Source of the DNA: Methylobacterium radiodurans
GTDB taxonomy: Bacteria; Pseudomonadota; Alphaproteobacteria; Rhizobiales; Beijerinckiaceae
NCBI RefSeq assembly: GCF_003173735.1
Contig: NZ_CP029551.1
Span: 1,541,501-1,605,500 of the forward strand
Direction: 5' to 3'
DNA: 64,000 nt
Shown here in pieces: positions 16,733 through 26,427 of the stretch (its first letter is position 1; the number at the start of each line of letters is the position of its first letter). Made by a program: the position numbers and the translations under genes. The notes beneath the pieces were generated by a model. It did not search any database. It saw only the letters and a list, made by a program, of their open reading frames with translations, and was not told where the DNA came from.

Positions 16733-17497
16733 TCAGGCCCGCGCGGCCAGGAAGGCCAGGACGCCCTCGCGGTGCTCCTTGGCGCCGACCGCGGTGCTGT
16801 GGTCGCGGCCCTGGATCTCCAGAGCGCGCGCATCCGGCAGCAGCGCGGCGAGCGCCGGGCCCGAGCCCGAGACCGTATCGAGCGTGCCCGTGGAGACCAG
16901 CACCGGCACCTCGATCTGCGCGACCTCCGCCCGCGAGAGGGTCTGGCGCGAGCCCCGCATGCAGGCGGCGAGCGCCCGCAGGTCGCTGCGGGTCTGCTCG
17001 GCGAAGGTGCGGAAGGCCGCGGCCGTCGGGTTCGGGGCCGGCGTGCCGGGCGGCGCCTCCAGCGCCTCGGCGATGCCGGCGGGTAGGCCGCGGCCCTCGA
17101 CGAGGTGCAGCCCCAGGCCCCCCAGCAGCGCGGAGCGCACGCGGGCGCGGTGGTCGAGCGCCAGGAAGGCGGTGATGCGCGCGCCCATCGAGTAGCCCAT
17201 CACGTCGGCCCGCTCGATGCCGAGATGGTCGAGGAGCCGCACCGCGTCGCCCGCCATCTGGTCGGAGCCGTAGAGGGCGGGGTCGTAGAGCTTCTCGCTC
17301 TCGCCGTGGCCGCGGTTGTCCAGCGCGATCGCTCGGTAGCCGGCCTGGGTGAGCGTCCGCACCCAGAGCGTGTTGACCCAGTTCACCGCGTGGTTCGAGG
17401 CGAAGCCGTGGATCAGCAGCACGGGCGCGCCCGTCCCGCTCTCCGGCGGCACGTCGATATAGGCGATCCGCACGCCGTCCGAATCGAAGCTCTGCAT
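16733..17497 (-). CDS. Alpha/beta hydrolase
   Basis: I start at the ATG at 17497 (M-Q-S-F-D-S-D-G), because this matches the usual N-terminus of the family; an upstream in-frame start at 17557 is less likely. The 254-residue protein is a single-domain alpha/beta hydrolase: the oxyanion motif L-I-H-G-F-A-S-N near residue 32, the D-N-R-G-H-G-E-S loop, the nucleophile elbow G-Y-S-M-G, and a late G-R-D-H-S segment that supplies the His. The catalytic Asp is probably in the S-T-G-T-L-D segment. Substrate is unknown; esterase or C-C hydrolase activity is possible. There is no signal peptide, so it is cytoplasmic. It stands alone, 129 bp from the divergent FkbM gene. Confidence 0.85.
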   Translation of the reverse strand: MQSFDSDGVRIAYIDVPPESGTGAPVLLIHGFASNHAVNWVNTLWVRTLTQAGYRAIALDNRGHGESEKLYDPALYGSDQMAGDAVRLLDHLGIERADVMGYSMGARITAFLALDHRARVRSALLGGLGLHLVEGRGLPAGIAEALEAPPGTPAPNPTAAAFRTFAEQTRSDLRALAACMRGSRQTLSRAEVAQIEVPVLVSTGTLDTVSGSGPALAALLPDARALEIQGRDHSTAVGAKEHREGVLAFLAARA

Positions 17498-17626
17498 CCT
17501 GTGCCGCCCGCGTCCTCTGAGGCTCTCGTCGGGCCGGCTTAGAACGGCGCGGGCCACGCCCGCAATGCTCGGATGATCGGCGCGGATGCTTGCGGCCGGG
17601 CGGTTCGGCTGTCATCACGCCGCGCG

Positions 17627-18454
17627 ATGACCGACACCCCGCCCTACGGCACCTACGCCCCGACCGGCCTCGTGGCCGCCATCACCCGGCGCACCGCCAG
17701 CATCCCGGCCGAGAGCTGGGGTGGGCGCCGCGTCGCCCTGTTCCTGCGCCGCCTCGCGATCTCCCTGCTGGGCGGCCGGCCCCTCGACGTCGAGCGCTAC
17801 GGCGCGCGCATGCGCCTGCACCCCTACAACAACAACTGCGAGAAGAAGGTGCTCTTCACCCCGCAGTTCTTCGACCCCACCGAGCGCGCGGTGCTGCGCG
17901 AACGCCTCGGCCCCGCCTGCGTGTTCCTCGACATCGGCGCCAATATCGGCGCCTACGCGCTGTTCGTGGCGGCCTTCGCGGGCCCATCCGCCCGCATCGT
18001 CGCGGTGGAGCCCCAGCCCGACGTGTTCGACCGGCTGAGCTACAACATCGCTCAGAACCCGTTCCACACGGTCAAGGCCGTGGCCTGCGCGGTGGCCGAC
18101 AAGGCGGGCGAACTGACGCTGTTCATCGATCCGCGCAACCGCGGCGAATCGAGCCTGAAGATCGTGGGCACCAACGAGGGCGCGCAGATCCGCGTGCCGG
18201 CAGTGACGCTGCTCGACCTCGTGCGCGCCGAGGGGCTGGAGCGGATCGACGCGGTGAAGCTCGACGTGGAGGGCGCCGAGGACCTGATCCTGGAGCCCTA
18301 TCTGCGCGAGGCTCCGGCGGCGCTGCTGCCCAGGCTGCTCCTCGTCGAGAACGGCACCGACCAGTGGCAACTCGACCTGCCGCGACTCCTGGAAGCCCAT
18401 GGCTACCGCGAACTGATCCGCACTCGGCTCAACGTGGTGTTCGAGCGGGCGTGA
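17627..18454 (+). CDS. FkbM family SAM-dependent methyltransferase
   Basis: The 275-residue protein begins at the ATG at 17627 (M-T-D-T-P-P-Y). The SAM-binding motif F-L-D-I-G-A-N-I-G-A-Y-A-L-F appears near residue 105, followed by V-A-V-E-P-Q-P-D-V-F (motif for ribose binding) and the family segment I-D-A-V-K-L-D-V-E-G-A-E-D. This is the FkbM group, O-methyltransferases that often act on sugars or polyketides. The E-P-Q-P and D-V-E-G-A-E motifs are diagnostic. The substrate cannot be told; no glycan locus is directly beside it, although one starts 4 kb downstream. The gene converges with sfsA, with a 21-bp hairpin in the gap. Confidence 0.88.
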   Translation: MTDTPPYGTYAPTGLVAAITRRTASIPAESWGGRRVALFLRRLAISLLGGRPLDVERYGARMRLHPYNNNCEKKVLFTPQFFDPTERAVLRERLGPACVFLDIGANIGAYALFVAAFAGPSARIVAVEPQPDVFDRLSYNIAQNPFHTVKAVACAVADKAGELTLFIDPRNRGESSLKIVGTNEGAQIRVPAVTLLDLVRAEGLERIDAVKLDVEGAEDLILEPYLREAPAALLPRLLLVENGTDQWQLDLPRLLEAHGYRELIRTRLNVVFERA

Positions 18455-18459
18455 TTCCG

Positions 18460-18480
18460 CTTCCCCCGCCGAGGGGGAAG
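18460..18480. terminator. Short hairpin between convergent genes
   Basis: CTTCCCCC-GCCGA-GGGGGAAG type stem (18460-18480) lies in the 36-bp gap between the FkbM gene and sfsA. It has no T-run but its place between convergent stops suits a bidirectional terminator. Confidence 0.5.
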
Positions 18481-18490
18481 GGAGCCGCGC

Positions 18491-19207
18491 TCAGGGCGGC
18501 GTCACCACCGGGATCGGCTCGGCGATGCGGACGCCGTCCGGGCCCACCGCGCAGCGGTAGGCATAGGTCTCGACGCCCATCGCGCGCGCTTCGCGAAAGG
18601 CCCGGTCGAAGGCCGGATCGATGTCGCGGGCGACGTCGAAGGCGTCGGCCCGCATCTGCACCACCACGATCACCACGGAGCGCCCGCCCGCCGCCACGAC
18701 CGCCGCCAGCTCGCGCATGTGCCGGGCGCTGCGGGCGGCCACGCAGTCCGGAAACTCGGCGAGGCCCGCCGTCCGCAGCAGGTGGCAGTTCTTCACCTCG
18801 ACATGGGCGAGGGGCCGGCCGGGGCCCGAGGCCACGAAATCGACCCGGCTCGCCGTTCCGTAGCGCACCTCCGGCCGCAGCGCGTCGTAGCCCGCGAGCG
18901 GCCCCAGGAGGCCCGCGCGGAAGGCCTCGGCGACGAGGTGGTTCGGGCGCGCGGTGTTGATGCCGACCCATTGCGGGCCGCCCGGCAGGTCCGCCTCCAC
19001 CAGCTCCCAGGAATGGCGGAGCTTGCGCGCCGGGTTGTCGGAGACCGAGAGCAGGACGCGGGCGCCCGGCACGGCCAGCCCCAGCATCGCGCCGGGATTG
19101 GCGCAGTGCGCGGTGAGCTCGGTGCCGTCGGGGAGCGCGACGTCGGCGAGGAAGCGCTTGTAGCGCCGCACCAGCCGGCCCTCGACGAGGGGGGAGGGGA
19201 ACTGCAT
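18491..19207 (-). CDS. sfsA: SfsA family DNA/RNA nuclease
   Basis: The 238-residue protein matches SfsA, named for sugar fermentation stimulation. Conserved parts are M-Q-F-P-S-P-L-V-E-G-R-L-V-R-R-Y-K-R-F-L-A-D at the start, H-C-A-N-P-G-A-M-L-G, N-T-x-R-P-N-H-L-V-A-E-A-F, and the nuclease core R-V-D-F-V-A with V-E-V-K-N-C-H-L. The last two give the D-x(n)-E-V-K pattern of the PD-(D/E)XK fold. The C-terminal R-A-D-A-F-D-V-A-R-D-I-D-P motif is also typical. The protein is cytoplasmic. Its stop is near a hairpin shared with the convergent FkbM gene. The divergent CinA-like gene starts 91 bp upstream. Confidence 0.93.
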   Translation of the reverse strand: MQFPSPLVEGRLVRRYKRFLADVALPDGTELTAHCANPGAMLGLAVPGARVLLSVSDNPARKLRHSWELVEADLPGGPQWVGINTARPNHLVAEAFRAGLLGPLAGYDALRPEVRYGTASRVDFVASGPGRPLAHVEVKNCHLLRTAGLAEFPDCVAARSARHMRELAAVVAAGGRSVVIVVVQMRADAFDVARDIDPAFDRAFREARAMGVETYAYRCAVGPDGVRIAEPIPVVTPP

Positions 19208-19298
19208 GCCCCCGCTTACGGTGCACGCGCGCCCGCGGGAAGGCCGTGGCCGCGGGCTCTCCGGCGCGCTATCTGCGCCGGATCATCCCGAGGGCCGC

Positions 19299-20039
19299 AT
19301 GAGCACAGATCCAGACGCCGTCACCGCCGCGATCCTCGTGATCGGCGACGAGATCCTGTCCGGGCGCACGAAGGATAAGAACATCGGCACCATCGCCGAC
19401 TACCTCACGGCCATCGGCATCGACCTGCGCGAGGTGCGGATCGTGCCGGATGTCGGGGCGGCGATCGTCGAGGCGGTGAACCAGCTTCGCGCCCGCTACA
19501 CCTACCTGTTCACCACCGGTGGGATCGGGCCGACCCACGACGACATCACGGCCGATTGCGTGGCCGAGGCCTTCGGGGTCGGCATCGCGGTCGATCCGCG
19601 GGCGCGGGCGATGCTCCTGGAGCGGCACAAGCCCGAGGACCTGAACGAGGCGCGCCTGCGCATGGCCCGGATCCCGGACGGGGCGGACCTGATCCCGAAT
19701 CCGATCTCGAAGGCGCCGGGCTTCCACATCGGCAACGTCTTCGTCATGGCGGGCGTGCCGTCGATCATGCAGGCGATGCTCGACCAGATCGGGCCGGGGC
19801 TCGCCCGCGGCGCGCCGGTCCTCTCCGAGACGATCGAGGCGGGCGGGCTGGCGGAGGGCACCTACGCCGCCCGTCTCGGCGAGATCGCGGGTCGGCATCC
19901 GGGTGTGTCGATCGGCTCCTACCCGTCGATGACGCAGGGCGGCTTCCGGAACCGCATCGTGGTCCGGACCAAGGACGCGGCGGCGCTCGGTGCGGCCCGC
20001 GCCGAGATCGAGACGCTGGTGGCCGAACTTTCCGCCTGA
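19299..20039 (+). CDS. CinA-like molybdopterin-binding domain protein
   Basis: I start at ATG 19299, giving M-S-T-D-P-D-A-V-T-A-A-I-L-V-I-G-D-E-I-L-S-G-R. The 246-residue protein consists of a single MoCF-type domain: V-I-G-D-E-I-L-S-G-R-T-x-D-x-N, then the F-T-T-G-G-I-G-P-T-H-D-D motif and the later G-A-P-G-F-H-I/F-V-M-A-G-V-P pair. The family includes the N-terminal part of CinA, which has nicotinamide-nucleotide or ADP-ribose pyrophosphatase activity; the C-terminal deamidase domain of full CinA is absent. Short forms like this are common in alphaproteobacteria. It is followed by an FNT transporter after 46 bp, but a functional link is not obvious. Confidence 0.88.
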   Translation: MSTDPDAVTAAILVIGDEILSGRTKDKNIGTIADYLTAIGIDLREVRIVPDVGAAIVEAVNQLRARYTYLFTTGGIGPTHDDITADCVAEAFGVGIAVDPRARAMLLERHKPEDLNEARLRMARIPDGADLIPNPISKAPGFHIGNVFVMAGVPSIMQAMLDQIGPGLARGAPVLSETIEAGGLAEGTYAARLGEIAGRHPGVSIGSYPSMTQGGFRNRIVVRTKDAAALGAARAEIETLVAELSA

Positions 20040-20085
20040 CGCGCACCTTTCCTGGATGGGGCAACCGGCGAGCGGGGGAGGCGGC

Positions 20086-20937
20086 ATGAGCGAGCGGGGC
20101 GAGGGCGCGGACGAGCGCGAGGCGCTCGACGACATCGTCCGCTCGATCGGGCGGCCCGACGCCTACGTCCTGCACGAGGTCATCCGCCGCAACGGAGACC
20201 AGGAGCTGCGCCGGCACGGAGGTGCCCTGTTCCTCTCGGCCTTCGCGGCGGGCCTCAGCATCGCCCTGTCGCTGATCGTGCCGGGGGCGCTGAAGGCGCA
20301 CCTGCCGGCCGCGGAATGGTCCAAGGCCCTGAGCAGCATGGGCTACGCGGTCGGCTTCCTCGTGGTGATCCTGGGCCGGCAGCAGCTGTTCACCGAGAAC
20401 ACCATCACGCCGGTGCTGCCGCTGCTGCACGACCGCACGCCGAAGACCGCGTGGCGCCTCGCCCGGCTCTGGGCCATCGTGCTCGCCGGCAACGTTCTGG
20501 CAACCGCGGCCGTCGCCGCGGTGATCGTCCATGCGGGTGCCTTCCCGCCCGAGCTGCACGCGGCCTTCGCGGAGATCAGCCACCTCACGGTCGCGTTCGA
20601 CTTCTGGCCGACCTGCGTCAAGGCGATCTTCGCCGGCTGGATCATCGCGCTGATGGTGTGGATCCTGCCCGCGACCGGCACGGCCGCGACCCTCGTCATC
20701 GTGCTGATGACGTGGCTCGTCGCGCTCTGCGGCCTGGAGCACATCGTGGCGGGCTCGGTCGAGGCCTTCTACCTCGTGATGACGGGCGCGGCCTCGCTGC
20801 ACGATTACGCGTTCCGCTTCTTCGTGCCGACGCTGCTGGGCAACGTCTTCGGCGGCGTCGCCCTTGTGGCGGTCCTCAACTTCGGGCAGGTCGCGCCCGA
20901 GGTCGAGGAGGGCAAGGAAGCGGACGGGAAGGCCTGA
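20086..20937 (+). CDS. Formate/nitrite transporter (FNT) family membrane protein
   Basis: The ATG at 20086 has GGGGGAGG 5 nt upstream, so I choose it over the ATG at 20056. The 283-residue protein has a charged N-terminus of about 45 residues and then six hydrophobic segments, as in FNT channels. Supporting stretches are R-R-H-G-G-A-L-F-L-S-A-F-A-A-G-L-S near the first helix, the N-terminal half-helix break Q-Q-L-F-T-E-N-T-I-T-P-V (omega-loop region), and W-I-I-A-L-M-V-W-I near helix four. The family moves monovalent anions such as formate, nitrite or hydrosulfide across the inner membrane. The T-E-N-T motif fits the YfdC-like subgroup rather than FocA or NirC. The substrate cannot be fixed from sequence. 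Confidence 0.85.
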   Translation: MSERGEGADEREALDDIVRSIGRPDAYVLHEVIRRNGDQELRRHGGALFLSAFAAGLSIALSLIVPGALKAHLPAAEWSKALSSMGYAVGFLVVILGRQQLFTENTITPVLPLLHDRTPKTAWRLARLWAIVLAGNVLATAAVAAVIVHAGAFPPELHAAFAEISHLTVAFDFWPTCVKAIFAGWIIALMVWILPATGTAATLVIVLMTWLVALCGLEHIVAGSVEAFYLVMTGAASLHDYAFRFFVPTLLGNVFGGVALVAVLNFGQVAPEVEEGKEADGKA

Positions 20938-20958
20938 AGGCCGCCGCGTCTGGTCGTC

Positions 20959-22152
<1,194 letters not shown>

Positions 22153-22362
22153 TTACGCGACTGACCAGGGGACCATGCCGCCGACAGGGTAAAGGCCGGG
22201 TTTGCTGTATTTCCGGTTCGTGTCCCGATCTGGGGCTGCAGATTTTGCCGGGTGCCCGCGCAACGCGGACCGTCGGGCGATCCTGTGCTGTCCCGTATCT
22301 TGCGCTTCTCTTCCGGGTCTCGCCGGTCTTGGCCTCTGTGGTCCCGTCCGCCGGCCTCCCCC

Positions 22363-23457
22363 TCAGCGGAAGCCGTAGAGCTGCGCGTGCCGCTCGGCGA
22401 TGTCGGGCCAGCGCAGGGCCCGGAAGGGCGCCGCGTCTAGGTCCGGAGCCGCCGCCTCGGGGCGGTCGAGGAGGGTGCGGACCCGCTCCGCCGTCTCGGC
22501 GACACCGACATGCCGGACGGTGGCGTCCCGGAGCCAGTCCGGCGTCTTGTCCGAATGGGTGGTGACGACGGCCAGGCCGTGCTCCAGGCAGGCGATGGCC
22601 GAGCCGCGCTTCTCGCTGACCCCGTCCGGGAAGGGCAGCAGGGCGACGCGCGCCCGCGACAGCTCCTCCGACACTCGGTCCGGCTCGGCGTCCAGCACGA
22701 GGCGCAGGCCCAGCGCCTCCGCCCGCTCCGCGACCTCCCAGAAAACCGGGCAGGCGCGGTCCGGGGCGGAGCCGACGACGACGGCGTCGAGGTCCTCGCC
22801 CGCGGCGCGTAGCCGCCCGACCACGTCGAGGAACGCCTCGAGCCCCTTCCCGGGGCCGATCTGGCCGAAATAGACGAGCGCCCGCGCCCGCTCCGGGGCG
22901 GGGGCGCCCACGGCGATGTTCGATCCGATCGGCACCACATCGGTTCGGCAGCGGCGGATCGGGAAGAAGCGCTCGAAGGCGGCCCGCTCGAAGGCGTTCG
23001 AGAAGATTACCGTCGCGCGCGAGAGGGCGAAGGGCAGCATGTAGAGCTTCCGGGCCCGCCCGAAGATCGAGAACTCGTGCAGCGTCAGGTAGAGCCGCCT
23101 GCCGCCGATCGTGAGGGGCGCGAGGCCGACCGCCGGGGAATTGCCCATGTCCAGGGAGGGGTATTGGATGTGCAGCACGCCCCGCCCGCCGAGCCCGCAG
23201 CGCGCTCGGATCCGCAGCAGCGCGCCGAGCGACCAGCGCGGCAGGCGCTCCAGCCGTACATCGACGCCCCGGGCGGCGACGACGGCGCGGAGCTTGTCGG
23301 CGTAGTCCGCGACCCCGCAGCGCGCCCCGGGCCGGCCCGTGACCGCCACCACGGCGCGGTCCGCCGCGCCCTGCGCGGCGCGGGCGGATGAAGCCGGCGC
23401 GGCGTCCTGTGCCGTGCCGTGGGCCGTACCTTGCCCGACCATGGTTCCGCCTGTCAT
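22363..23457 (-). CDS. Group 4 glycosyltransferase of the exopolysaccharide locus
   Basis: With the ATG at 23457, which has GGGAGCGG upstream, the protein is 364 residues. The first 35 residues are Ala-rich and probably disordered. A GT-B fold is suggested by the N-terminal G-V-A-D-Y-A-D-K-L, the middle L-T-L-H-E-F-S-I-F-G-R-A segment, the linker strand A-L-V-Y-F-G-Q-I-G-P-G-K-G-L-E, and the nucleotide-sugar region L-P-F-P-D-G-V-S-E-K-R-G-S-A-I-A-C-L-E-H-G. The last differs from the usual E-x7-E but keeps the K-R-G-S shape of some GT4 enzymes. It probably adds a sugar to a lipid-linked glycan. It is the last gene of a minus-strand group (wecG-like, hydrolase, this gene); the gap to the hydrolase stop is 22 bp. 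Confidence 0.75.
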   Translation of the reverse strand: MTGGTMVGQGTAHGTAQDAAPASSARAAQGAADRAVVAVTGRPGARCGVADYADKLRAVVAARGVDVRLERLPRWSLGALLRIRARCGLGGRGVLHIQYPSLDMGNSPAVGLAPLTIGGRRLYLTLHEFSIFGRARKLYMLPFALSRATVIFSNAFERAAFERFFPIRRCRTDVVPIGSNIAVGAPAPERARALVYFGQIGPGKGLEAFLDVVGRLRAAGEDLDAVVVGSAPDRACPVFWEVAERAEALGLRLVLDAEPDRVSEELSRARVALLPFPDGVSEKRGSAIACLEHGLAVVTTHSDKTPDWLRDATVRHVGVAETAERVRTLLDRPEAAAPDLDAAPFRALRWPDIAERHAQLYGFR

Positions 23458-23479
23458 CGGCCGCTCCCGCCCGCCAGAC

Positions 23480-25315
23480 CTAAACCAGCACCGCACCCGC
23501 CGATGCCGCGCCGTGCCTGCCCGAGCGCGCCCGGGCCTCCCCCTGCCCGTGGCTCGGCCGCCGGTCGGAGGCGCGGGCGAGGCCGGCCTGCTCGCGGACG
23601 TCCTGCAGAACCTGCATCAGGATCGCGAACAGGCGGTCCTGATCGGCCGGCATGCTGAGGCTGTGATCGACGCCGTCCAGCACCGTGACCGGGTAGCCGA
23701 GCCGGCGCGTGAGCCGCGCAGCCGCGCGGCCGGAGGGCGAGCCGAGATGGGCCCGCAGGGCGGGCATGCCCATGTCGCCCGCGCTGTAGACGAGCTTGAT
23801 CCGCGCCCCGCGGCTGCGGAGCCGGGCGATCCGGCCGTTGACGGTGTCGCGGCCGGGCAGCAGCCGCGCGACCACGCGCGCCGCGATCGCTCGCACGTCG
23901 CGCCAGATCGCCCGCGCCACCGCCCCGAGACGGATCTCGCCGCTCAGGATCCGGCGCCAGAACCGGCCCTGCCGCGCCCGCGCCGCGTAGCTCACGGTGC
24001 CGCGGAAGGCGTCGCGGATCATCGCCTCGACGTCGGTGCCGGGCTTCAGGTCGAAGCAGAACGGGTTGACCAGGACCGCCGCCGCCGGTCGGGCGTCGTC
24101 GCAGGCCGCGCGGAAGGCGAGATAGCCGCCGCTGCAGGTGCCCAGCACGACGAGGGGCCCGGTCTGGCGGGCGGCGAGGTGGCCGAGCGCGGCGCGCACG
24201 TCGTCGACCGCCTCCTCGGCGTAGATCGGCACGCCGCCGGCGGGCTGGTCGGCGCTGTCGCCGATGCCGCGCGCGTCGAAGCGCAGGGAGGCGATGCCCG
24301 CCGCGGCGAGCCTGCGGGCGAGCTGCGCCGTCTGCCGGCCCTGGCCCGATCGTACGTTCCGGCCGGAATTGACGAAGAGCACGGCCGGTGCTCCCGGCTG
24401 GGCGCCCTGCGGCTCGCACAGGGTGCCCGCGAGACCCGGTCCGAACCGCGCGGTCTCTTCCAGCCAGCCATCGCCCGCGATGCGGCAGAAGGACGGCCTC
24501 GGCCGAATGGGCGCCGCCTGCGGCGACGCGCCCGCGCAGGCGAAGGTCCGGACCGCCGCGAAGGTCGCCTCGGGCGCCCTGGCGAAGAGCGGGTCCGAGA
24601 CGAGCTGTGTGAGGTCGGGGAACTCGCCCGTCTCCACCGCGCCGCCGAGACCGCGGTAATACGCGGCGAGCGCGTCCGTCCGGGCGCCGAGCAGCAGCAC
24701 CTGCGGGGGCGCGGCCCCCGGCTCCGCCACGACGTCGATCCGCTTCAGCGCGGCGAGCGTGTCCGCCCCAAGATGGAAGCTGCCGACGAGGAGCGAGCCG
24801 GGCGGCTGCGGGATGGGGGTCTTGTCGGGCAGGATGTCGAGCAGGCGCGCCTGCATCGCCATCTCGCGCAGGTAGGACTTGCCGGTGGCGAAGGGCGCCA
24901 GCAACGCGAGGCGATCGACGCCGCCCTCGCGCGCGGCGAGCGCCGCGAGCGTCGCGCCGAGCCGCAGGCCGACGAGCACGATCTCGTCCGCGCCGGCCTC
25001 CGTCCGCAGGAAGGCGATACCGCGCCGGATCGCCCGGATCGAGGCGGCGACCTCGTCCTCCTCCGGCCGCGCGTCCACCGAATCGCCCTGGCCCGGATAG
25101 TCGAGCCGCAGGGTGGCGCATCCCGAGCCCGCGATCGTCCGCGCGAGGTCGCGCCAGGACCGGTAGGCGCAGAGCTGCTCGAAGCCGTAGGTTCCGCACA
25201 GCAGGACCCCGCGACGGCGCGAGCCGGGTGCGAACCAACCGTGCAGCCCCTCGATCGCGACCGGGATCTCCGGATCCGCGCCGGGGCAGGAGGGCGTGGC
25301 GTCGGTCTGTGGCAC
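23480..25315 (-). CDS. Double alpha/beta hydrolase associated with exopolysaccharide genes
   Basis: The best start is the GTG at 25315 (M-P-Q-T-D-A-T), 20 bp after the preceding wecG-like stop, giving 611 residues. Two alpha/beta hydrolase domains lie in tandem. In the first (about 20-255), R-L-D-Y-P-G-Q-G-D-S is present but the nucleophile elbow reads G-L-R-L-G (116-120), with Arg in place of Ser. In the second (about 300-575), R-F-D-A-R-G-I-G-D-S and G-T-C-S-G-G (392-397, Ser395) are intact, and a late D-G-V-D-H-S provides the His. So only the C-terminal domain looks catalytic. Similar paired hydrolases occur in exopolysaccharide loci; acyl removal or transfer on glycan intermediates is an inference. 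No signal peptide. The C-terminus, after residue 580, is low-complexity. Confidence 0.78.
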   Translation of the reverse strand: MPQTDATPSCPGADPEIPVAIEGLHGWFAPGSRRRGVLLCGTYGFEQLCAYRSWRDLARTIAGSGCATLRLDYPGQGDSVDARPEEDEVAASIRAIRRGIAFLRTEAGADEIVLVGLRLGATLAALAAREGGVDRLALLAPFATGKSYLREMAMQARLLDILPDKTPIPQPPGSLLVGSFHLGADTLAALKRIDVVAEPGAAPPQVLLLGARTDALAAYYRGLGGAVETGEFPDLTQLVSDPLFARAPEATFAAVRTFACAGASPQAAPIRPRPSFCRIAGDGWLEETARFGPGLAGTLCEPQGAQPGAPAVLFVNSGRNVRSGQGRQTAQLARRLAAAGIASLRFDARGIGDSADQPAGGVPIYAEEAVDDVRAALGHLAARQTGPLVVLGTCSGGYLAFRAACDDARPAAAVLVNPFCFDLKPGTDVEAMIRDAFRGTVSYAARARQGRFWRRILSGEIRLGAVARAIWRDVRAIAARVVARLLPGRDTVNGRIARLRSRGARIKLVYSAGDMGMPALRAHLGSPSGRAAARLTRRLGYPVTVLDGVDHSLSMPADQDRLFAILMQVLQDVREQAGLARASDRRPSHGQGEARARSGRHGAASAGAVLV

Positions 25316-25335
25316 GGGACGGCTCCGCGATCCGG

Positions 25336-26142
25336 TCAGGACGTGCTCAGCGCCGCGGCGCGGCGTGCCCGCAGCAGCGTCGCGAGCCGCAGCCGGACGA
25401 TCAGGCTGAGGAACAGGGCGGCCTCGATCGTGTAGCGGCGCCCGAGCCGGCGCGGCTCCCGCAGCAGACGGTAGAGCCATTCGAGCCGCAGGAACCGCAC
25501 GGGCGCGGGCGCCCGCACGGCGGCGCCCGCCGTGTAGTCGATGAGCGCGCCCACGCCCATCAGGAGCCGCGCGTCGATCCGGTGCGCGTGCTCGGCGATG
25601 AAGGTCTCCTGATCCGGGTTGCCGAGCGCCACCAGCAGGATGTCCGGCGCGGCCGCGTTGATCTCGGCGATCACGGCGTCGGTCTCGGCGGGCGCGAAGT
25701 AGCCGTGCCGGGTGCCGACCACCCGGTGCTGGGGATACAGCAGGGCGAGCTTGCGCGCCGCAGCTTCCGCTATGCCCGGCTTGGCCCCCAGGAGAAACAG
25801 GGTCCGCCCCCGCGCATCGCCCCCGAGCAGCGCCGGGACGAAGTCCGTGCCGTTCAGATTCTCCCGGAAGAAGCGGCCCCGGAACAAGAGCGAGCAGAGG
25901 TCGAGTCCGATCCCGTCGCTGAGAAGGACGAGGTTCTTGAGCGTCGACGCGTAGCTCGCCGAGCAGAGCGCCTTCAGCAGCATGTTGGCGTTGCAGAAGC
26001 CGAGCGCGACCTGCTGTCCCTGGTTCATGGCGGCGCGCAGTTGCTCGAACGCGGCGGCGCGGGACAGGTCGCGGATGGCGACCGCGTCGATCTCGAAGCG
26101 GTCGCCCGGCCACGTGCCGGGATCGGCTTGGGACTCGGACAT
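25336..26142 (-). CDS. WecG/TagA/CpsF family glycosyltransferase
   Basis: From the ATG at 26142 the protein has 268 residues. It matches the GT26 family: G-F-C-N-A-N-M-L near residue 45, then S-D-G-I-G-L-D, the N-G-T-D-F-V-P segment, L-F-L-L-G-A-K-P-G, G-T-R-H-G-Y-F, and the strongly conserved L-V-A-L-G-N-P-D-Q-E-T-F-I. The C-terminal 60 residues contain a hydrophobic and basic stretch, R-L-E-W-L-Y-R-L-L-R-E-P-R-R, that attaches these enzymes to the inner membrane. The family transfers an N-acetylmannosamine-type sugar or a related residue to a lipid-linked carrier. It is the first gene on the minus strand from a 285-bp divergent promoter region shared with the flippase gene. Confidence 0.9.
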   Translation of the reverse strand: MSESQADPGTWPGDRFEIDAVAIRDLSRAAAFEQLRAAMNQGQQVALGFCNANMLLKALCSASYASTLKNLVLLSDGIGLDLCSLLFRGRFFRENLNGTDFVPALLGGDARGRTLFLLGAKPGIAEAAARKLALLYPQHRVVGTRHGYFAPAETDAVIAEINAAAPDILLVALGNPDQETFIAEHAHRIDARLLMGVGALIDYTAGAAVRAPAPVRFLRLEWLYRLLREPRRLGRRYTIEAALFLSLIVRLRLATLLRARRAAALSTS

Positions 26143-26427
26143 CGTTCTCTCCGATGCCGCCGTAAGACGGCGCGTTGCGGGGCGGTCTGTTCCGCGCAAT
26201 CTAGCCGTCCGTCGGTAGAAGAGAGCTTATCCCGGAGCTTGTGAGACTGATTACTGCGCGCCGTGGTTAATGACCTGTCGTGCCATTCCAAGGCCTTGTC
26301 GAAGACGTGATGGATGGCACCGTTTTTCGGGATGTCCTGTTAATCCCCCGCTAGCCCGGCCGGTGATACCCGTAACGGAATGGGCCGCGTCCGAGCGGTC
26401 ACCCGACACGGAGACGCTGGCGTCCCG
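26143..26427. promoter_or_regulatory. Divergent promoter region of the exopolysaccharide locus
   Basis: The 285 bp between the divergent wecG-like and flippase genes are less GC-rich than the flanks, with AT-rich patches near 26215-26290 and 26330-26345. It must hold promoters for both arms. I see no perfect sigma-70 pair and no clear repeat. Confidence 0.45.
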
